Shown: one piece after another, positions 45,301 to 57,271 of the stretch | Layout: each line of letters begins with the position of its first letter | Position numbering within the stretch: the first letter of the stretch is position 1 | DNA from: Monosporascus cannonballus | Taxonomy: Eukaryota > Ascomycota > Sordariomycetes > Xylariales | Assembly: GCA_004154925.1 (NCBI GenBank) | Contig: QJNS01000043.1 | Span: 124,001-188,000, forward strand | Direction: 5' to 3' | Length of the DNA: 64,000 bases | Notes under the pieces: model-generated | The model's input: only the letters and a program-made list of their open reading frames with translations | Databases searched by the model: none | What the model was told of the DNA's origin: nothing | Program-made: the position numbers and the translations under genes

Positions 45301-46583
45301 AGTCCGTGGACGTCACCGTATCTTCGCCGCTGAATGTGGTGGCCACCATCTGGGATTATGACATGTTTGGTGACCACGATTTCGTTGGTAGGACATCGCT
45401 GAAGCTCGATCCACTCCACTTCAGTGACTACCTTCCGCGAGAGTTTTGGCTGGACCTTGACACGCAGGGCAGAATCCTGCTAAGGGTAAGCATGGAGGGC
45501 GAGCGTGATGATATACAATTCTACTACGGCAAGGCGTTCCGACATCTGAAGAGGACAGAGCGAGATATGGTTCGCAAGATCACAGATAAGGTAAATAAAC
45601 ATGTCCATCCCCCACTCCAGACGGAAGCAGCAGCGGACTGACTATGCTTCAAGCTCACGAGATACATTCATACGTCTTTATCCCGAGAGGCGCTAGCGAA
45701 GCTGACCAAGACCAACCTCACGACGCAATTCACCTCGATGTTTAGTTCGATGAATAAGCGGGCGTCGGTTGCGCCCCAAACCACGCCCGCCGATGTAGAG
45801 AATGCACTACAGCCCCTATTTACCTACTTCAACGAGAACTTCGCCATCATGAAAACGACACTAACAGACGCGACGATGGTCGCCGTCATGACGCGACTGT
45901 GGAAAGAGGTGCTCCTGGCCATCGAGTCGCTTCTTGTGCCGCCGCTGTCCGACAAGCCGTCGGATAAGAAGCCGCTCGGTGAAAAGGAGCTTGATGTGGT
46001 CTACCGGTGGCTGCAGCTACTGTATGACTTCTTCAATGCGCGCGACGAAGACGGTGAAGCCCTGGGCGTCCCCGCCGAAAATCTCAGATCGCCTAAGTAT
46101 CACGAACTCGCCTCGCTCAACTTCTTCTACTTCGACGGCACCGAAAACCTCATCCGCACATCGGAGCGCATAGTGGCGGCCAACATGCAACGCCAGCAGC
46201 AGCTCCTCCAGAGCCAGATGAGTACGAATCGAATGTCAGCACCGCCAGCGTTAGGGACATCGCTCGGTGGTGCCACGCCCGGACCGGCGTTCGCCAGCAT
46301 GGGCACTATCCGCCGCGGCAAGAGCATCATGATGAGCCGCAACTTAGGGACGATGCGCCGCGCCAAGGAGGAGAAGCGTAAGGAGGCGCAAGCCGATCCT
46401 TCAGACGACATGATCCTCCGTATCCTGCGCATGCGCCCCGAGGCCGCTGGATACCTCAAGGAACGGTTCCGCCAGAAGGAACGTATGGCCGCTGCCGCTG
46501 CCGCTCAAATGATAGTAAGTAAGAGCGTTGCTATGTCGATATCGGGCGGTGCGTTCGGACGGGGTGGCATCCCAAGACGTTAG
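42350..46583 (+). CDS. Munc13-like MUN/C2-domain protein (Ync13/Git1-related)
   Basis: This is probably a peripheral membrane factor for vesicle fusion or cell-wall delivery; fission yeast relatives Ync13 and Git1 act in cytokinesis and glucose/cAMP signalling. Three exons, 42350-44953, 45009-45590 and 45654-46583, give 1371 residues. Donors are GTATGA and GTAAAT; acceptors CAG and AAG. Residues ~1-870 are helical with MUN-type character (FEYALEFDAMHET-like region at ~420; TELCVWWRIPQFTRLV at ~450; LVDFVWRWIRTVEVRVEEYV at ~725). The C2 domain spans ~915-1010 (YVFTIKIVEAEDLKACD, GLSDPYV, NPRWDE, WDYDMFGDHDFVG), retaining acidic Ca2+/phospholipid loop residues. The second helical part (DVENALQPLFTYFNENFAIM, LWKEVLLAIESLLVPPL) matches MHD2. 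The TGA at 45641 in the unspliced frame lies inside the second intron. A GTAAGT at 46514 could begin a further 3' intron. Confidence 0.87.
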
Positions 46584-49500
46584 CCTTGGGGGAGGAGAGG
46601 GTACGACAAGTTGTTGGTAGTAGGCTTGGATATCCTGGAGTGGCCAGAACTTGGTTCTTGAGGATTTCGGACGGGGAACCTAAGAGCGCTATTCGGAGAA
46701 AGGGGAGGGCGAAGATTGAACGAGAATGGAACTACGAAGCGTCGCAACATGTACGTCTAGCAAACAATCACTTACTCTCGGGTCGGGGCGGGCAAGGAGT
46801 TACAATGGGGCCTCGTTGCTGCTATTTCGATACCCTCGCGAAGCAAGCTTTGGAGGCTCCGGATACGCAGATAGTGCTTCGTCGGATAGGGATGCCGTTT
46901 GTAACAGATCGCGATAATATGATAATTTCATCACTTAGCCTTGTCAATCTTGTAAGCATGTCCTGATCGTACTTCAAGCTGGGCGTGGTACAAGAGCCAC
47001 CACGTATGTGGTTACGTAACTATACAAACGCGATCGCTGACTTGACTTATCCCTCGATCCCTGAACCGAAATCACTTTCCACCCAAGATGCAGCATACCG
47101 TTTGGTATGGTTATACGAAACCACTCAGCTCGAACTTCTCCCTCTTGTTTGCCATCTACTGGAACGGCATAGATGGGATCGACAATGCGATATCGGGTCG
47201 GTGCCGACGTGGCCAGTAACATATTTGCCTCCCATTCTAACAAGTCGGGAAATTCGTGAGGACAGGTCAAATAACGATTCGTATCGGGGCTCACGTCGGT
47301 TTACGTGCCTCGAATCAACACCGTCACATCAACTGTTACGGCGGAAGGGATATACAGACTACGCAACCCGTGTCTTCTTATACAAGGGAGGGCAGGGAGT
47401 ATGCAGCAGCAGGCTAGACGGTGGTGATTGGACCCCTTCGTCTTGGGAGCATGCTGCAAGCAGTCTACCCCTCTTACGATCCGCATGCATGCGACGGCCC
47501 CCCGGTCACGTGAATAATACCGGCCACCACCGTATAAGAGTAGGCATGATTCGCCAGGTACGCCCGCCACGTCCCTAGCCTACCAGCCAGCCTTTGCCTC
47601 GAACTACAAAGTTCGATCGATGCTCATGTGCGGACAGATATGGCCCATCCTGAAGGTCGTACGCACATCAGATCTCCAGCCCGAAACGCCGCAGCAGTAG
47701 CACAGGTCGCCAAAGCCTACGGACACCTAGTTGAACGAACCATCGAAGCTGTCCAATCCCATGATATAACCGACTCCGACGAGTCCGTGTTCTGTAACTT
47801 TGTAGCTGCCAGTGCGGACGACGAACACATAAGAGCGGCTGGATATCTCGTCTGCTAAACTAAAGCCGAGTCTCCTTACATGTAGACGCTGCTGGCTCGA
47901 CGAAGATACCTAGTAGGCAGGCCTACTATCCCACCTACCGTCATTGGCTAGAATCAAGACCCCTGGTGAATTCTTGGTTGGCGGACAACTGGCCGGGCTC
48001 AGGTCGAGTGCGTCGGGACCAAAAAAAAATCGGGCGGAGATTTCGGCCGGGCGGCTAAACACATGACCTCATAAGACGGAACAAAAGGGTACGGAGACCT
48101 CGACCTCGTATAATAATAGCCAAATATATGTAGCTCGTAAAACCATTTGCGGTCTAACGGCCGCCGCAGATAATGCTGCGGTAGGCCAGTGGACGAACCC
48201 CCGCTGTCAAACCTCGCTCCGCCGCATTTCCGAGGCCGGCCGAGCACCAAACACTTCTCTTGCTTTTCCCGATCAAAGGGTTTTTCCAATCGTGTGGGGG
48301 GAACTGCTCGATTTATGTGGCTGCCTGGCCTGCTCCGCCTGCATACATAGTACAGTAGATTGGATGGACAGACGAGGATGGATCCCGGTCTGCACAAGTT
48401 TATTCAGGGTCCTCAGAGCCTCGGTACTGACTTATTTATTTGCGGACAATCCGAAGTGAATTCACCCGTCCAGTAGGTTGTGGTTTTCTTTGCAAGGAAT
48501 TCGACTAATGTGTCGCAGTAGCAAGATCGCTGGATCTGTTATCTGGATGGCCCGTTCCCGTGACTTGAGAACTTGTCAAACATGCAGCCGGGTGCATTAC
48601 GGAACCTCCGGGTAGTAGGTTAAGTTTTTGCTTTTCCTTCCTCTTGGCGACCCTTTTAATACGTGTTGTGTTACCAGGAGCCTGGGTCAACTTAAGGTTC
48701 TGATCAGGCGAGGCTCAGCCCTTGGGAGGATGTATGAGTTTTAGAAGATACAGCACCTACAATCAATGGCGGAGGTGAAGTATCTTCGGCGCATATAAGC
48801 CAATAACCGTTCTACGCCCAACTTTCCTATGGAGGCCTTACATGATGATACTTCTTCACCGCGAAATCATCAATTTACCGACAGCCGTGCAGGCATTCAC
48901 GACTTTTCCCTCTGTGAAGCGGTAAAACAACAGAAAAGGCCTGGCCAGGGTCCGTCTGAAAGGAGCTCAGGGCTTGGCCGAGTTCCTTACTACCAATTGG
49001 AATACTGGAACTGGAGAAGAGAAGGCCCTTCGTTAAGGTCTCCATCGGTTAATGTTAATGCGCCGACCTACCCGAAGTGCCACTTGTCCAGGAAATCCAC
49101 ATTTCGGAATGAATGCCTTGCGTTAAGTACCTAAAGGTAGGGGCTATGGCTGTGTGGCAGCCCGAGTTTCTCTCCTTGGTTGGGGAAACCAAGCTGTAGG
49201 TCGCGCAAGGCGAAACGCTAGCGTATCCGAATTTTGCACATCATAACTCGAGGCCTCTGCTTAGGATGACCTGATCGACATGAGGGAATGTGGAGCCTGG
49301 GAAAAGCGCCCGCAGATGTGGGTAGCAGTAGAACTGGCTGGATACAAAGTACGAAGTATGTACATACCTGGATAGATTGACCGTTTTTAATTATTATCAC
49401 TTCTCGTTATTTCGGTGCTCTCCCTATGTTTCTGGAAAGGCCTTCATGACACTTCGTATATTCGTTAATAATAGGTCAAACCCGAATTTGGTCGGCAGCT

Positions 49501-52500
49501 AGCTGTTTAAAGTCGACTAGCTTTGAGCCAGGCCAGCGGAAATGAAGCTGTCTGGACTTGTCTTGAGCCGGCTGACATCTGTGCTCCGCCTCTGTGGGGC
49601 TAACGGATGGCCTTTCGATCTCAGGGTCCCCTTCATGTTGTACTAAGCGAGTGTAGATACAGCATCACATATACATGAAGGCGTGTATGTATGGGATTTT
49701 ATTCTCTCCGCGGTCAAAAGGCTAGAGCAAGGGACACAATCGAATGAATAATATAAACATATTCTTAAGAGTGCGAACGACTTGGGTATGCATTAATAAA
49801 AGGTATGTATGGTAGGTAAGCATTCTGGACTCCAAAGAGCATCCGACTTCTTGTATGTTCGCAACTGAATGGACGACCTCGATCACTCACTATGATTCGC
49901 TGGCAGAAATCCGTGCTCAGATTTAGCCCTATTAAGCACCTTTCGCGAGACGCTAGGGTCATCTTGGCGTCTACCTGGCCTCCCAAAAACGCCGTGGCAC
50001 GGGACCAGAGCTTAACTAGTCCCCTGGGTTCAGCACGCTTTTGCAGGCCGTGACGTCAATGGCTCCATCCTGGGCGAGGATCAAACGTTGTTCCTGTCCT
50101 TGAGAATCGAATACGGCTGCTTAAGATGGTTCAAGCCATCTTTCGCATATGAATGAAGCCATTCAGGAATATTCACGAGGGACTAACTTAGCATTTTAGG
50201 AGACTCCGAAAAGGGCAGACTGTTCCAGATAATCTGTGTTGCTGAACACCAGACAAATTCCGCTGTATGTGGTACGTACGGTTGGCTTAGACCAAGGTGG
50301 GATTGCCACTCCAAATACTATGGTATCGGACAAAAGCGTTCAATCGCTGTAGCTGTGGGTAGCGTTAATAGCAACTCTATGCCACTGTGACGTTTATATG
50401 GGTTAACCCATGGGCACATGGTAACCAGAAGATAAACTTAGCAAAATTTCAGCCTTTAAACGCCGGCAATCATGCTAGAAGTTGCATAACAATTATTACA
50501 CCTATTATATATAAACCAAAATATTTTATCGACAAAAAGCAGCGAATGATGTAAGAAAATCTGCTAGCTAGATGTGGGAAAGCGCTATGGGACCTTAGCG
50601 CAGCGGCCTGTCATAGCAGACAGAAGATCAACTTGATAGCAACTTTTCCGACCCTCCTTGCCAGTTCGTGTTGCAATATGGTTGATCTGCCAGGCAGTCC
50701 CGCTGGCTGTGGTTACCACCAATACATTCTCAATACATAACCGTCCGACCCGATGGAAATGAGCGTAAGATGTCATATCACGTCGAGGCTCTCAAGACGA
50801 ACCCCTTCCCCAGAATATTTTAAGGCGGATGCCATTTTGGACCTGGTAGACAGCCATCGCGGCAGGGTTCGAGAACGCAGAAGAGTTTGCCCAATCCTGT
50901 CAAGCGCTGCCATGGCTACTACCGTAGACCTCAGGACGCATGTGATATATCGTTTTTTCAGTTGAAGGAGGGCCTCGTGGGGAATGGGGTCTTCCACCCA
51001 CATGGTCGAGACTCTATACGTATTTCCACCATGATTGTTCCCATATCTAATTTGACCCTATCGGTGGCGATCTGCCTCAACAAATTACTGGAAATGATTC
51101 AGTGTCGACTGCCTTTGCCAAACGTGATTTTACGGGTATTGAGGGACATTGCCGCAGTCTCGCGTGAGTTCGGCAGGTTCGCTGGCTATATTGCACAAGA
51201 GCTGGGGCCGGCAAGTTGCCGTGAAGCTACTGCTTGCTTCTGCAAAGTCTGCTCGTGACCTCGTCTGGACTGTGAATATATCAATATTAGATTGTATGCC
51301 CGGATCTGCGAGACACGCCTGTAGCACGATACCACCGGAGCCTCATGAAGTTGGATGAAGTCTCGTGCCGCATCGTATCTAACGCACCAGCATTTGTCTG
51401 GGCGTTCCTGGTATGATGCACAGGGGCCTTTGATGCTTCCAAGTACTTATCATCTCATGGTTTTCGATCACCTGGATGCGGAAAAAGAACCGTCTTTTGT
51501 GTAATAGATATGTAGCGAGACAGCTAGGAAGCACGGTACGTACAGATCATACTGGAGTTAAACTTCTTCCTCTGACAGATGGGTTCATTTATAATCACAA
51601 CGACTTGTCTAGACGCCCGAAAGGCTGAAAAGAATTGGAGGCTCCTCGTGGCAATGGATTGCTTGACGTCGGTTATGGATCTATAGCTGCCACTAGGCAC
51701 CGGTCCCGTCTATGTTCGAAACAGACTGGAAGATCCTTATCTGTCAGATAGTAGAGCTTTGCGCCTTGATGAAATTGCTATATCCTCCAATCCCATTTAG
51801 TTAAAACATATAACGAAAAGATATATTTACATAGCTTGCCGTTGGTGACGGCTATTTGTATCAAGTATAATTAGGGTGGGTATTTGCTTTCAAACCCGGT
51901 TTTATGTGTATCTTTTTAGGCTTATACGTTTATTTTCGTTATAACGTAGATGTTGTTGTCATTCGCGGGCTGGAGGTACACATCTCCTAAACGTAAACCA
52001 TCGCGCCGCTATTAGTGGCCAAATTCATGCCCATCGTACCCTTTAGCCCATGTTACTCGACCCCCTGACCCAGTGCCCCCCAGTAAAACTTACCAACCGA
52101 ACGAACAGCTGTGTCCGTTCCGATGTTGCTAATCTGACTTGGGCAATTGGTAGAGCAGCTAACCAGTTAGCGAGAATGGACCCAACATCCAGACTTGTCA
52201 TTACCATCCTGATCCCTCCCTTTCCTAGACACAATAATCCCCCCTTTCTCCGCTTCATTATCTCTCAACTGCTACCCCATTCGTCCTCATCAGCGCCTCC
52301 GGCAAGAAAGGTTGCACTCAGAACCCTCCTTGGTTACAGTACAAGCTTTTCTATCTTGGTCAGTGTATCGCCCTGGATACGCTATACTACTTACCGGAGG
52401 CACGGCAGTTAGTGAACCATATACTCACTCAAATTGTTACTGCACCAATATCGTCCCTACACCCCTTGCTGCCTCCTCTTCTCCTACATCCTAGGTACAA
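46584..52500. other. Long gene-free stretch (about 6 kb)
   Basis: No frame here supports a gene. The longest plus frame (46985-47578, 197 codons) starts at GTG and shows no domain. Overlapping frames on both strands at 50585-51358 are short and mutually contradictory. A/T-rich patches lie near 50490-50540 and 51780-51960. TACCTA/TAGGTA elements recur at about 47909, 49127, 49811 and 52493. A degenerate tRNA-like string at about 50585-50650 does not fold properly. It could be decayed repeat DNA, but no terminal repeats or coding relics were recognised. Confidence 0.45.
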
Positions 52501-53159
52501 TACAGTGCCTACATACATGCATACATACATACGTGCCTACCTATATACGTAGGTAGCTCACCAGCAGGCTGGCGGTGGTAGTAGTGCGTGGTAGCGGCGT
52601 CTGCTAATCCATATCCATACCAAATACGGAGATCATACCCTGCATACCTACCTAACCCTCTTAATCCTTTTCCTCCACCTCCCACGATCATTGAGCGGCA
52701 AATTCACTCTTTCACCCAAAGACCCATAGGATCTCGTCCAATTGTTCCAGACATATTCCCTGGTCCTTTCACTCGAGGCAATCCTTTCACGAGGATTCGC
52801 ACCATCCTGTATTGGCCATCGAGTATCTATCGTTGTTTCGTAGGCAGTTGCCATCGAACAAGTCCGAGCCCAACTTCGTTCGGTTTAGTTGTCTCTGTCG
52901 CTTGCTTGGTTGCTAGGATATCCTTCTCCACCACCGACTTCGAAATCAGGCATGTCCCGATACTTCATGGTATAGGCTATAACGTTGTTGTTTCTCTTCG
53001 CAATTACCTTTTTGACTCGCTTTTAATACCCATCGCTTCCATTCCGCTCTGCTCAATGCCTTTTTTAGAACGGCTCACATAAAGCGTCTCTCCTGCTGCT
53101 GCTGCCCGTGTTGGCCTACACAGCGAAAATCACCTCGATCAGGAGGTGTCATGAGAGTC
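52501..53159 (+). promoter_or_regulatory. Pyrimidine-rich promoter/leader of nik1
   Basis: It begins with an ACAT microsatellite (52511-52533) and GCCTACC...GTAGGTAG. About 500 bp of C/T-rich sequence then runs to the nik1 ATG, with patches such as CCTCTTAATCCTTTTCCTCC near 52655. A 164-codon frame (52588-53082) lacks an ATG at its start and is best read as a shadow of the leader. The length suggests a long 5' leader with upstream AUGs. Confidence 0.4.
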
Positions 53160-56100
53160 ATGGCCGACGAATCGGCGCTGGCTGCTGCGGCAGCCATCGT
53201 CAAATCCCTAGCTATTTCATCCAAGGATCCGTCGCCCGTCCCTATCGGCACCGATTCCGAAATCAAATTGCCGGGACGAGATAACTCTGCCAAGAAAGAT
53301 CTCGAGCGCGAACTTTCTGCTCTCGTCCTAAGGGTTCAACAACTCGAATCAAAGGCGAACGCTGCCAGCTGTCCCGTCTTCCCCGAAACTCCTAACGAGA
53401 CGGTCGAGCCTCCTTTTAGTGACGAATCTGCTACTCCCCTAGGAGGCAAGCCGTCTGTCCGACCTAAGTTACCCAACCTCCGAAATGGCTATGCGGAGGA
53501 CAGCCCTATTAGGGCTATACCTCTCACCGACGAGGCTCTCGATGGCCTCGCCAAGTCCATTGACGACCAGTCCAGATTGCTCGACAACCAAAGGCACGAA
53601 CTTTCGAGTGTTAATGCGCAGCTAATGGAACAGAAGCGCATTCAAGAGGAGGCTTTCCACGCTTTTGAGATGGAACGTGTCGCTACCTTAGAGCGAGAGT
53701 TGTATAAGCACCAACAAGCGAATGAGGCTTTCCAGAAGGCACTCCGAGAGATCGGCGAGATTATCACCGCTGTTGCTCGAGGTGATCTCACCATGAAAGT
53801 CAGGATGAACACCGTCGATGTGGATCCGGAAATCACTACGTTCAAGCGAACCATCAACACTATGATGGATCAGCTTCAAGCCTTCGCTAGCGAAGTGTCC
53901 CGTGTCGCCCGTGAGGTAGGTACAGATGGTATACTCGGTGGTCAAGCCATGATCCACGGAGTAGATGGCACGTGGAAAGAACTTACGGACAATGTCAATG
54001 TAATGGCACAGAATCTCACTGACCAAGGTATGTCCACGACGCCTACTTCGCCATGGCAGAAGTCAAACTAACTATCGTTGCAGTACGGGAGATCGCATCT
54101 GTGACAACCGCCGTGGCTCATGGTGACTTGACGAAGAAGATCGAGAGACCTGCCAAGGGCGAGATTCTCCAGCTCCAACAGACTATCAACACTATGGTTA
54201 TTCAACTGCGCTCGTTTGCCTCCGAGGTCACGCGCGTGGCTCGTGATGTCGGCACTGAAGGCATTTTGGGTGGACAAGCCGACGTCATGGGAGTGCAGGG
54301 CATGTGGAATGAATTGACTGTCAATGTCAATGCTATGGCCAGTAACCTCACGACTCAAGTGCGCGACATTGCGAAGGTTACCACAGCAGTTGCCAGGGGC
54401 GATCTCACACAAAAGGTCCAGGCTGAATGCAAAGGCGAGATCTTTGAATTGAAGTCGACGATAAACTCCATGGTTGATCAACTCCAACAATTCGCCCGCG
54501 AGGTCAGCAAGATCGCCAGGGAAGTCGGCACTGAAGGACGCCTGGGTGGTCAAGCAACCGTCAAAGACGTGCAAGGCACCTGGCGTGATCTCACGGATAA
54601 CGTGAACGGTATGGCCATGAACCTGACAACTCAGGTGCGAGAGATCTCGAGAGTTACCACGGCTGTGGCCAAAGGTGATCTTACTCAGAAGATTGGAGTC
54701 GAGGTAAAAGGCGAGATCCTGGAACTTAAGCTTACCATCAATTCCATGGTGGATCGTCTGAGCACTTTCGCCTTCGAAGTCAGCAAAGTCGCCAGGGAAG
54801 TCGGTACCGATGGGACTCTTGGTGGTCAAGCGCGGGTCGACGATGTTGATGGCAAATGGAAAGACCTGACCGAGAACGTCAACACCATGGCATTGAATTT
54901 GACCTCCCAGGTGCGCGGCATCTCTACCGTGACTCAAGCTATTGCCGACGGCGACATGAGCCAAAAGATCGATGTCCAAGCCAAGGGCGAGATACTAGTA
55001 TTGAAGGAAACAATCAACAACATGGTTGACCGACTTTCAGTCTTCTGTAACGAGGTGCAAAGGGTGGCCAAAGACGTCGGTGTCGATGGCAAGATGGGCG
55101 GCCAGGCGGATGTCGGCGGTCTGAAGGGACGGTGGAAGGAGATCACCGCCGATGTCAATACAATGGCAACGAACTTGGTAAGTTTCTAGCTATCTTATCC
55201 TATCACAGTATCATAGCTATAGCTACACTGATGACTGAATATGGAGCTAATAAGAAAATTTTAAGACAACCCAAGTGCGAGCCTTCGGCGATATCACGAA
55301 TGCTGCTACCGATGGAAACTTCAATAAACTGGTCGACGTAGAAGCATCGGGCGAGATGGATGAATTAAAGCGCAAAATCAACCAGATGGTGTTCAACTTG
55401 CGAGACAGTATCCAGAGGAACACCCAAGCGAGGGAAGCGGCCGAGCAGGCGAACAAGACGAAGTCCGAATTCCTGGCCAACATGTCCCACGAGATACGCA
55501 CGCCTATGAATGGCATCATAGGAATGACGCAGTTAACCCTCGATACTGACCTCACCCAGTATCAGAGAGAGATGCTGAATATCGTGAACGACTTGGCAAA
55601 CAGCCTGTTAACTATCATTGACGACATATTGGATTTGTCAAAGATCGAGGCCCGGAGGATGGTGATAGAAGAGATTCCATATACACTACGGGGAACTGTG
55701 TTCAACGCCCTTAAGACACTCGCCGTCAAGGCGAACGAGAAGTTCCTGGAGCTTACATACCGTGTCGATAGCTCTGTACCCGATTACGTCGTGGGAGATT
55801 CTTTCCGTCTGCGACAGATCATCCTGAACCTCGTCGGCAATGCTATCAAGTTTACAGAACATGGAGAGGTGAGCTTGACCATCCGGGCCGCCCAAGGAAG
55901 GGCCGCTATGTCCAAAGAACCGAATGAATACGCCATCGAATTCGTCGTCTCCGACACGGGCATAGGTATCCCGCAAGACAAGCTCGACCTCATTTTTGAT
56001 ACATTTCAGCAAGCAGACGGGTCGATGACACGCAAGTTTGGCGGTACGGGTCTTGGTCTATCAATCTCGAAGAGGCTCGTGAGCCTCATGGGAGGTGACG

Positions 56101-57271
56101 TCTGGGTGCAGAGCGAATTTGGCAAGGGTAGTCAATTCTTTTTCACTTGCGTAGTGAAACTGGCCGACTCGGATCCGACAGGCATCAGCAAACAGCTGAG
56201 GCCATACAAGGGACATCAAGTGCTTCTGGTCGATAGCGGCCGGACTCGATTCGGCAAGGAAATTGCGGCTATGCTCCAAGAGCTAGGTCTCGTTCCTGTT
56301 GTCATTGACGACAAGGACGAAGAGACGATCGGGTCTCTGAGATACAACGACCCCCCGTACGATGTCATTATTGTGGAGTCTATCGAAACCGCCCGGAAGC
56401 TCAGGGCTGTCGAAGACTTCAAATATCTCCCGATCGTTCTACTCGCCCCCGTCGTTCATATCAATTTGAAGTCTTGCCTCGACCTGGGCATAACATCTTA
56501 CATGACTACTCCATGCAAATCAATCGACTTGGGCAACGGAATGGTCCCTGCTCTTGAGAACCGTGCCACACCGTCGCTTGCCGACAACACGAGGTCTTTC
56601 GAAATACTACTAGCAGAGGACAATCGCGTCAATCAACGACTAGCCGTAAAGATTCTTGAGAAGTACCACCATGTCGTCACAGTGGTCGGCAACGGTTTAG
56701 AAGCTGTGGAGATGGTGCGGAAGAAGAAGTTCGATGTTATCCTCATGGACGTCCAGATGCCCATAATGGTAAGCACCCCTTCCGAATCTCGTGTATTTAC
56801 TATATCACTAACTCAGTCAAACAGGGCGGTTTTGAGGCGACGGGTAAGATCCGCGAGTACGAACGTAGTATGGGATCACACCGAACGCCCATCATCGCGC
56901 TTACGGCACACGCCATGATGGGTGACCGTGAGAGATGCATACAAGCACAAATGGACGAGTACCTTTCAAAGCCCTTACAACAAAACCACCTAATACAGAC
57001 AATACTCAAGTGTGCGACACTAGGAGGCGCACTCTTAGAAAAAAACAGAGAGCGCGAATTGCGACGCGGCCACGTAGATGAGAAGGGCCAACCATCACAG
57101 CAGCAACAACCACATGGGCTTAGGCCTACCTTGGAGCCTCGGTCAGTCACGACTAGCGAGCCTCTCATGACTGGCGGCATAGAGAGCCCCGCCTTAGTCA
57201 CAGCGTCACAAGACGACCCGATAAATAGGGCACGTTCAACCCTTTCAGAGCCTTCTGTGGGATTTGACTAA
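53160..57271 (+). CDS. nik1: Group III hybrid histidine kinase Nik1/OS-1
   Basis: This cytosolic osmosensing kinase feeds the HOG MAP-kinase pathway and is the target through which fludioxonil, iprodione and related fungicides act. Exons 53160-54027, 54084-55177, 55266-56768 and 56825-57271 give 1303 residues (1306 if the in-frame ATG at 53151 is used). Donors are GTATGT, GTAAGT and GTAAGC. A coiled coil (~130-195) precedes six HAMP units starting near residues 195, 290, 382, 474, 566 and 657, the middle ones spaced exactly 92 residues ([16 protein letters not shown] and variants). The H-box is [11 protein letters not shown] (His ~729), the N-box [15 protein letters not shown], the G-boxes DTGIGIPQ and GGTGLGLSI. 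The receiver has phospho-acceptor Asp ~1149 in [12 protein letters not shown] and Lys in LSKPL. All catalytic motifs are present. The Gln-rich C-terminal tail is variable in this family. Confidence 0.97.

Noticed and set aside
45591..45653. Apparent stop and frame break in the MUN/C2 gene
   Set aside because: Explained by a 63-bp intron (GTAAAT donor, CTGAC branch, AAG acceptor) that joins ITDK to LTRYIH in phase.
46985..47578. 197-codon plus-strand frame
   Set aside because: It starts at GTG, has no domain, and an equally open minus frame overlaps it.
50585..50655. tRNA-like string (CCTTAGCGCAGCGG and a following hairpin)
   Set aside because: No B box, no matching acceptor stem; at best a degenerate relic.
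52588..53082. 164-codon frame just upstream of nik1
   Set aside because: No ATG at its start and low-complexity C/T-rich DNA; better explained as the nik1 leader.
54068..54979. 303-codon open frame antisense to nik1
   Set aside because: It is the reverse of the HAMP repeat array; its own repetitiveness follows the sense repeats and it has no recognisable domain.
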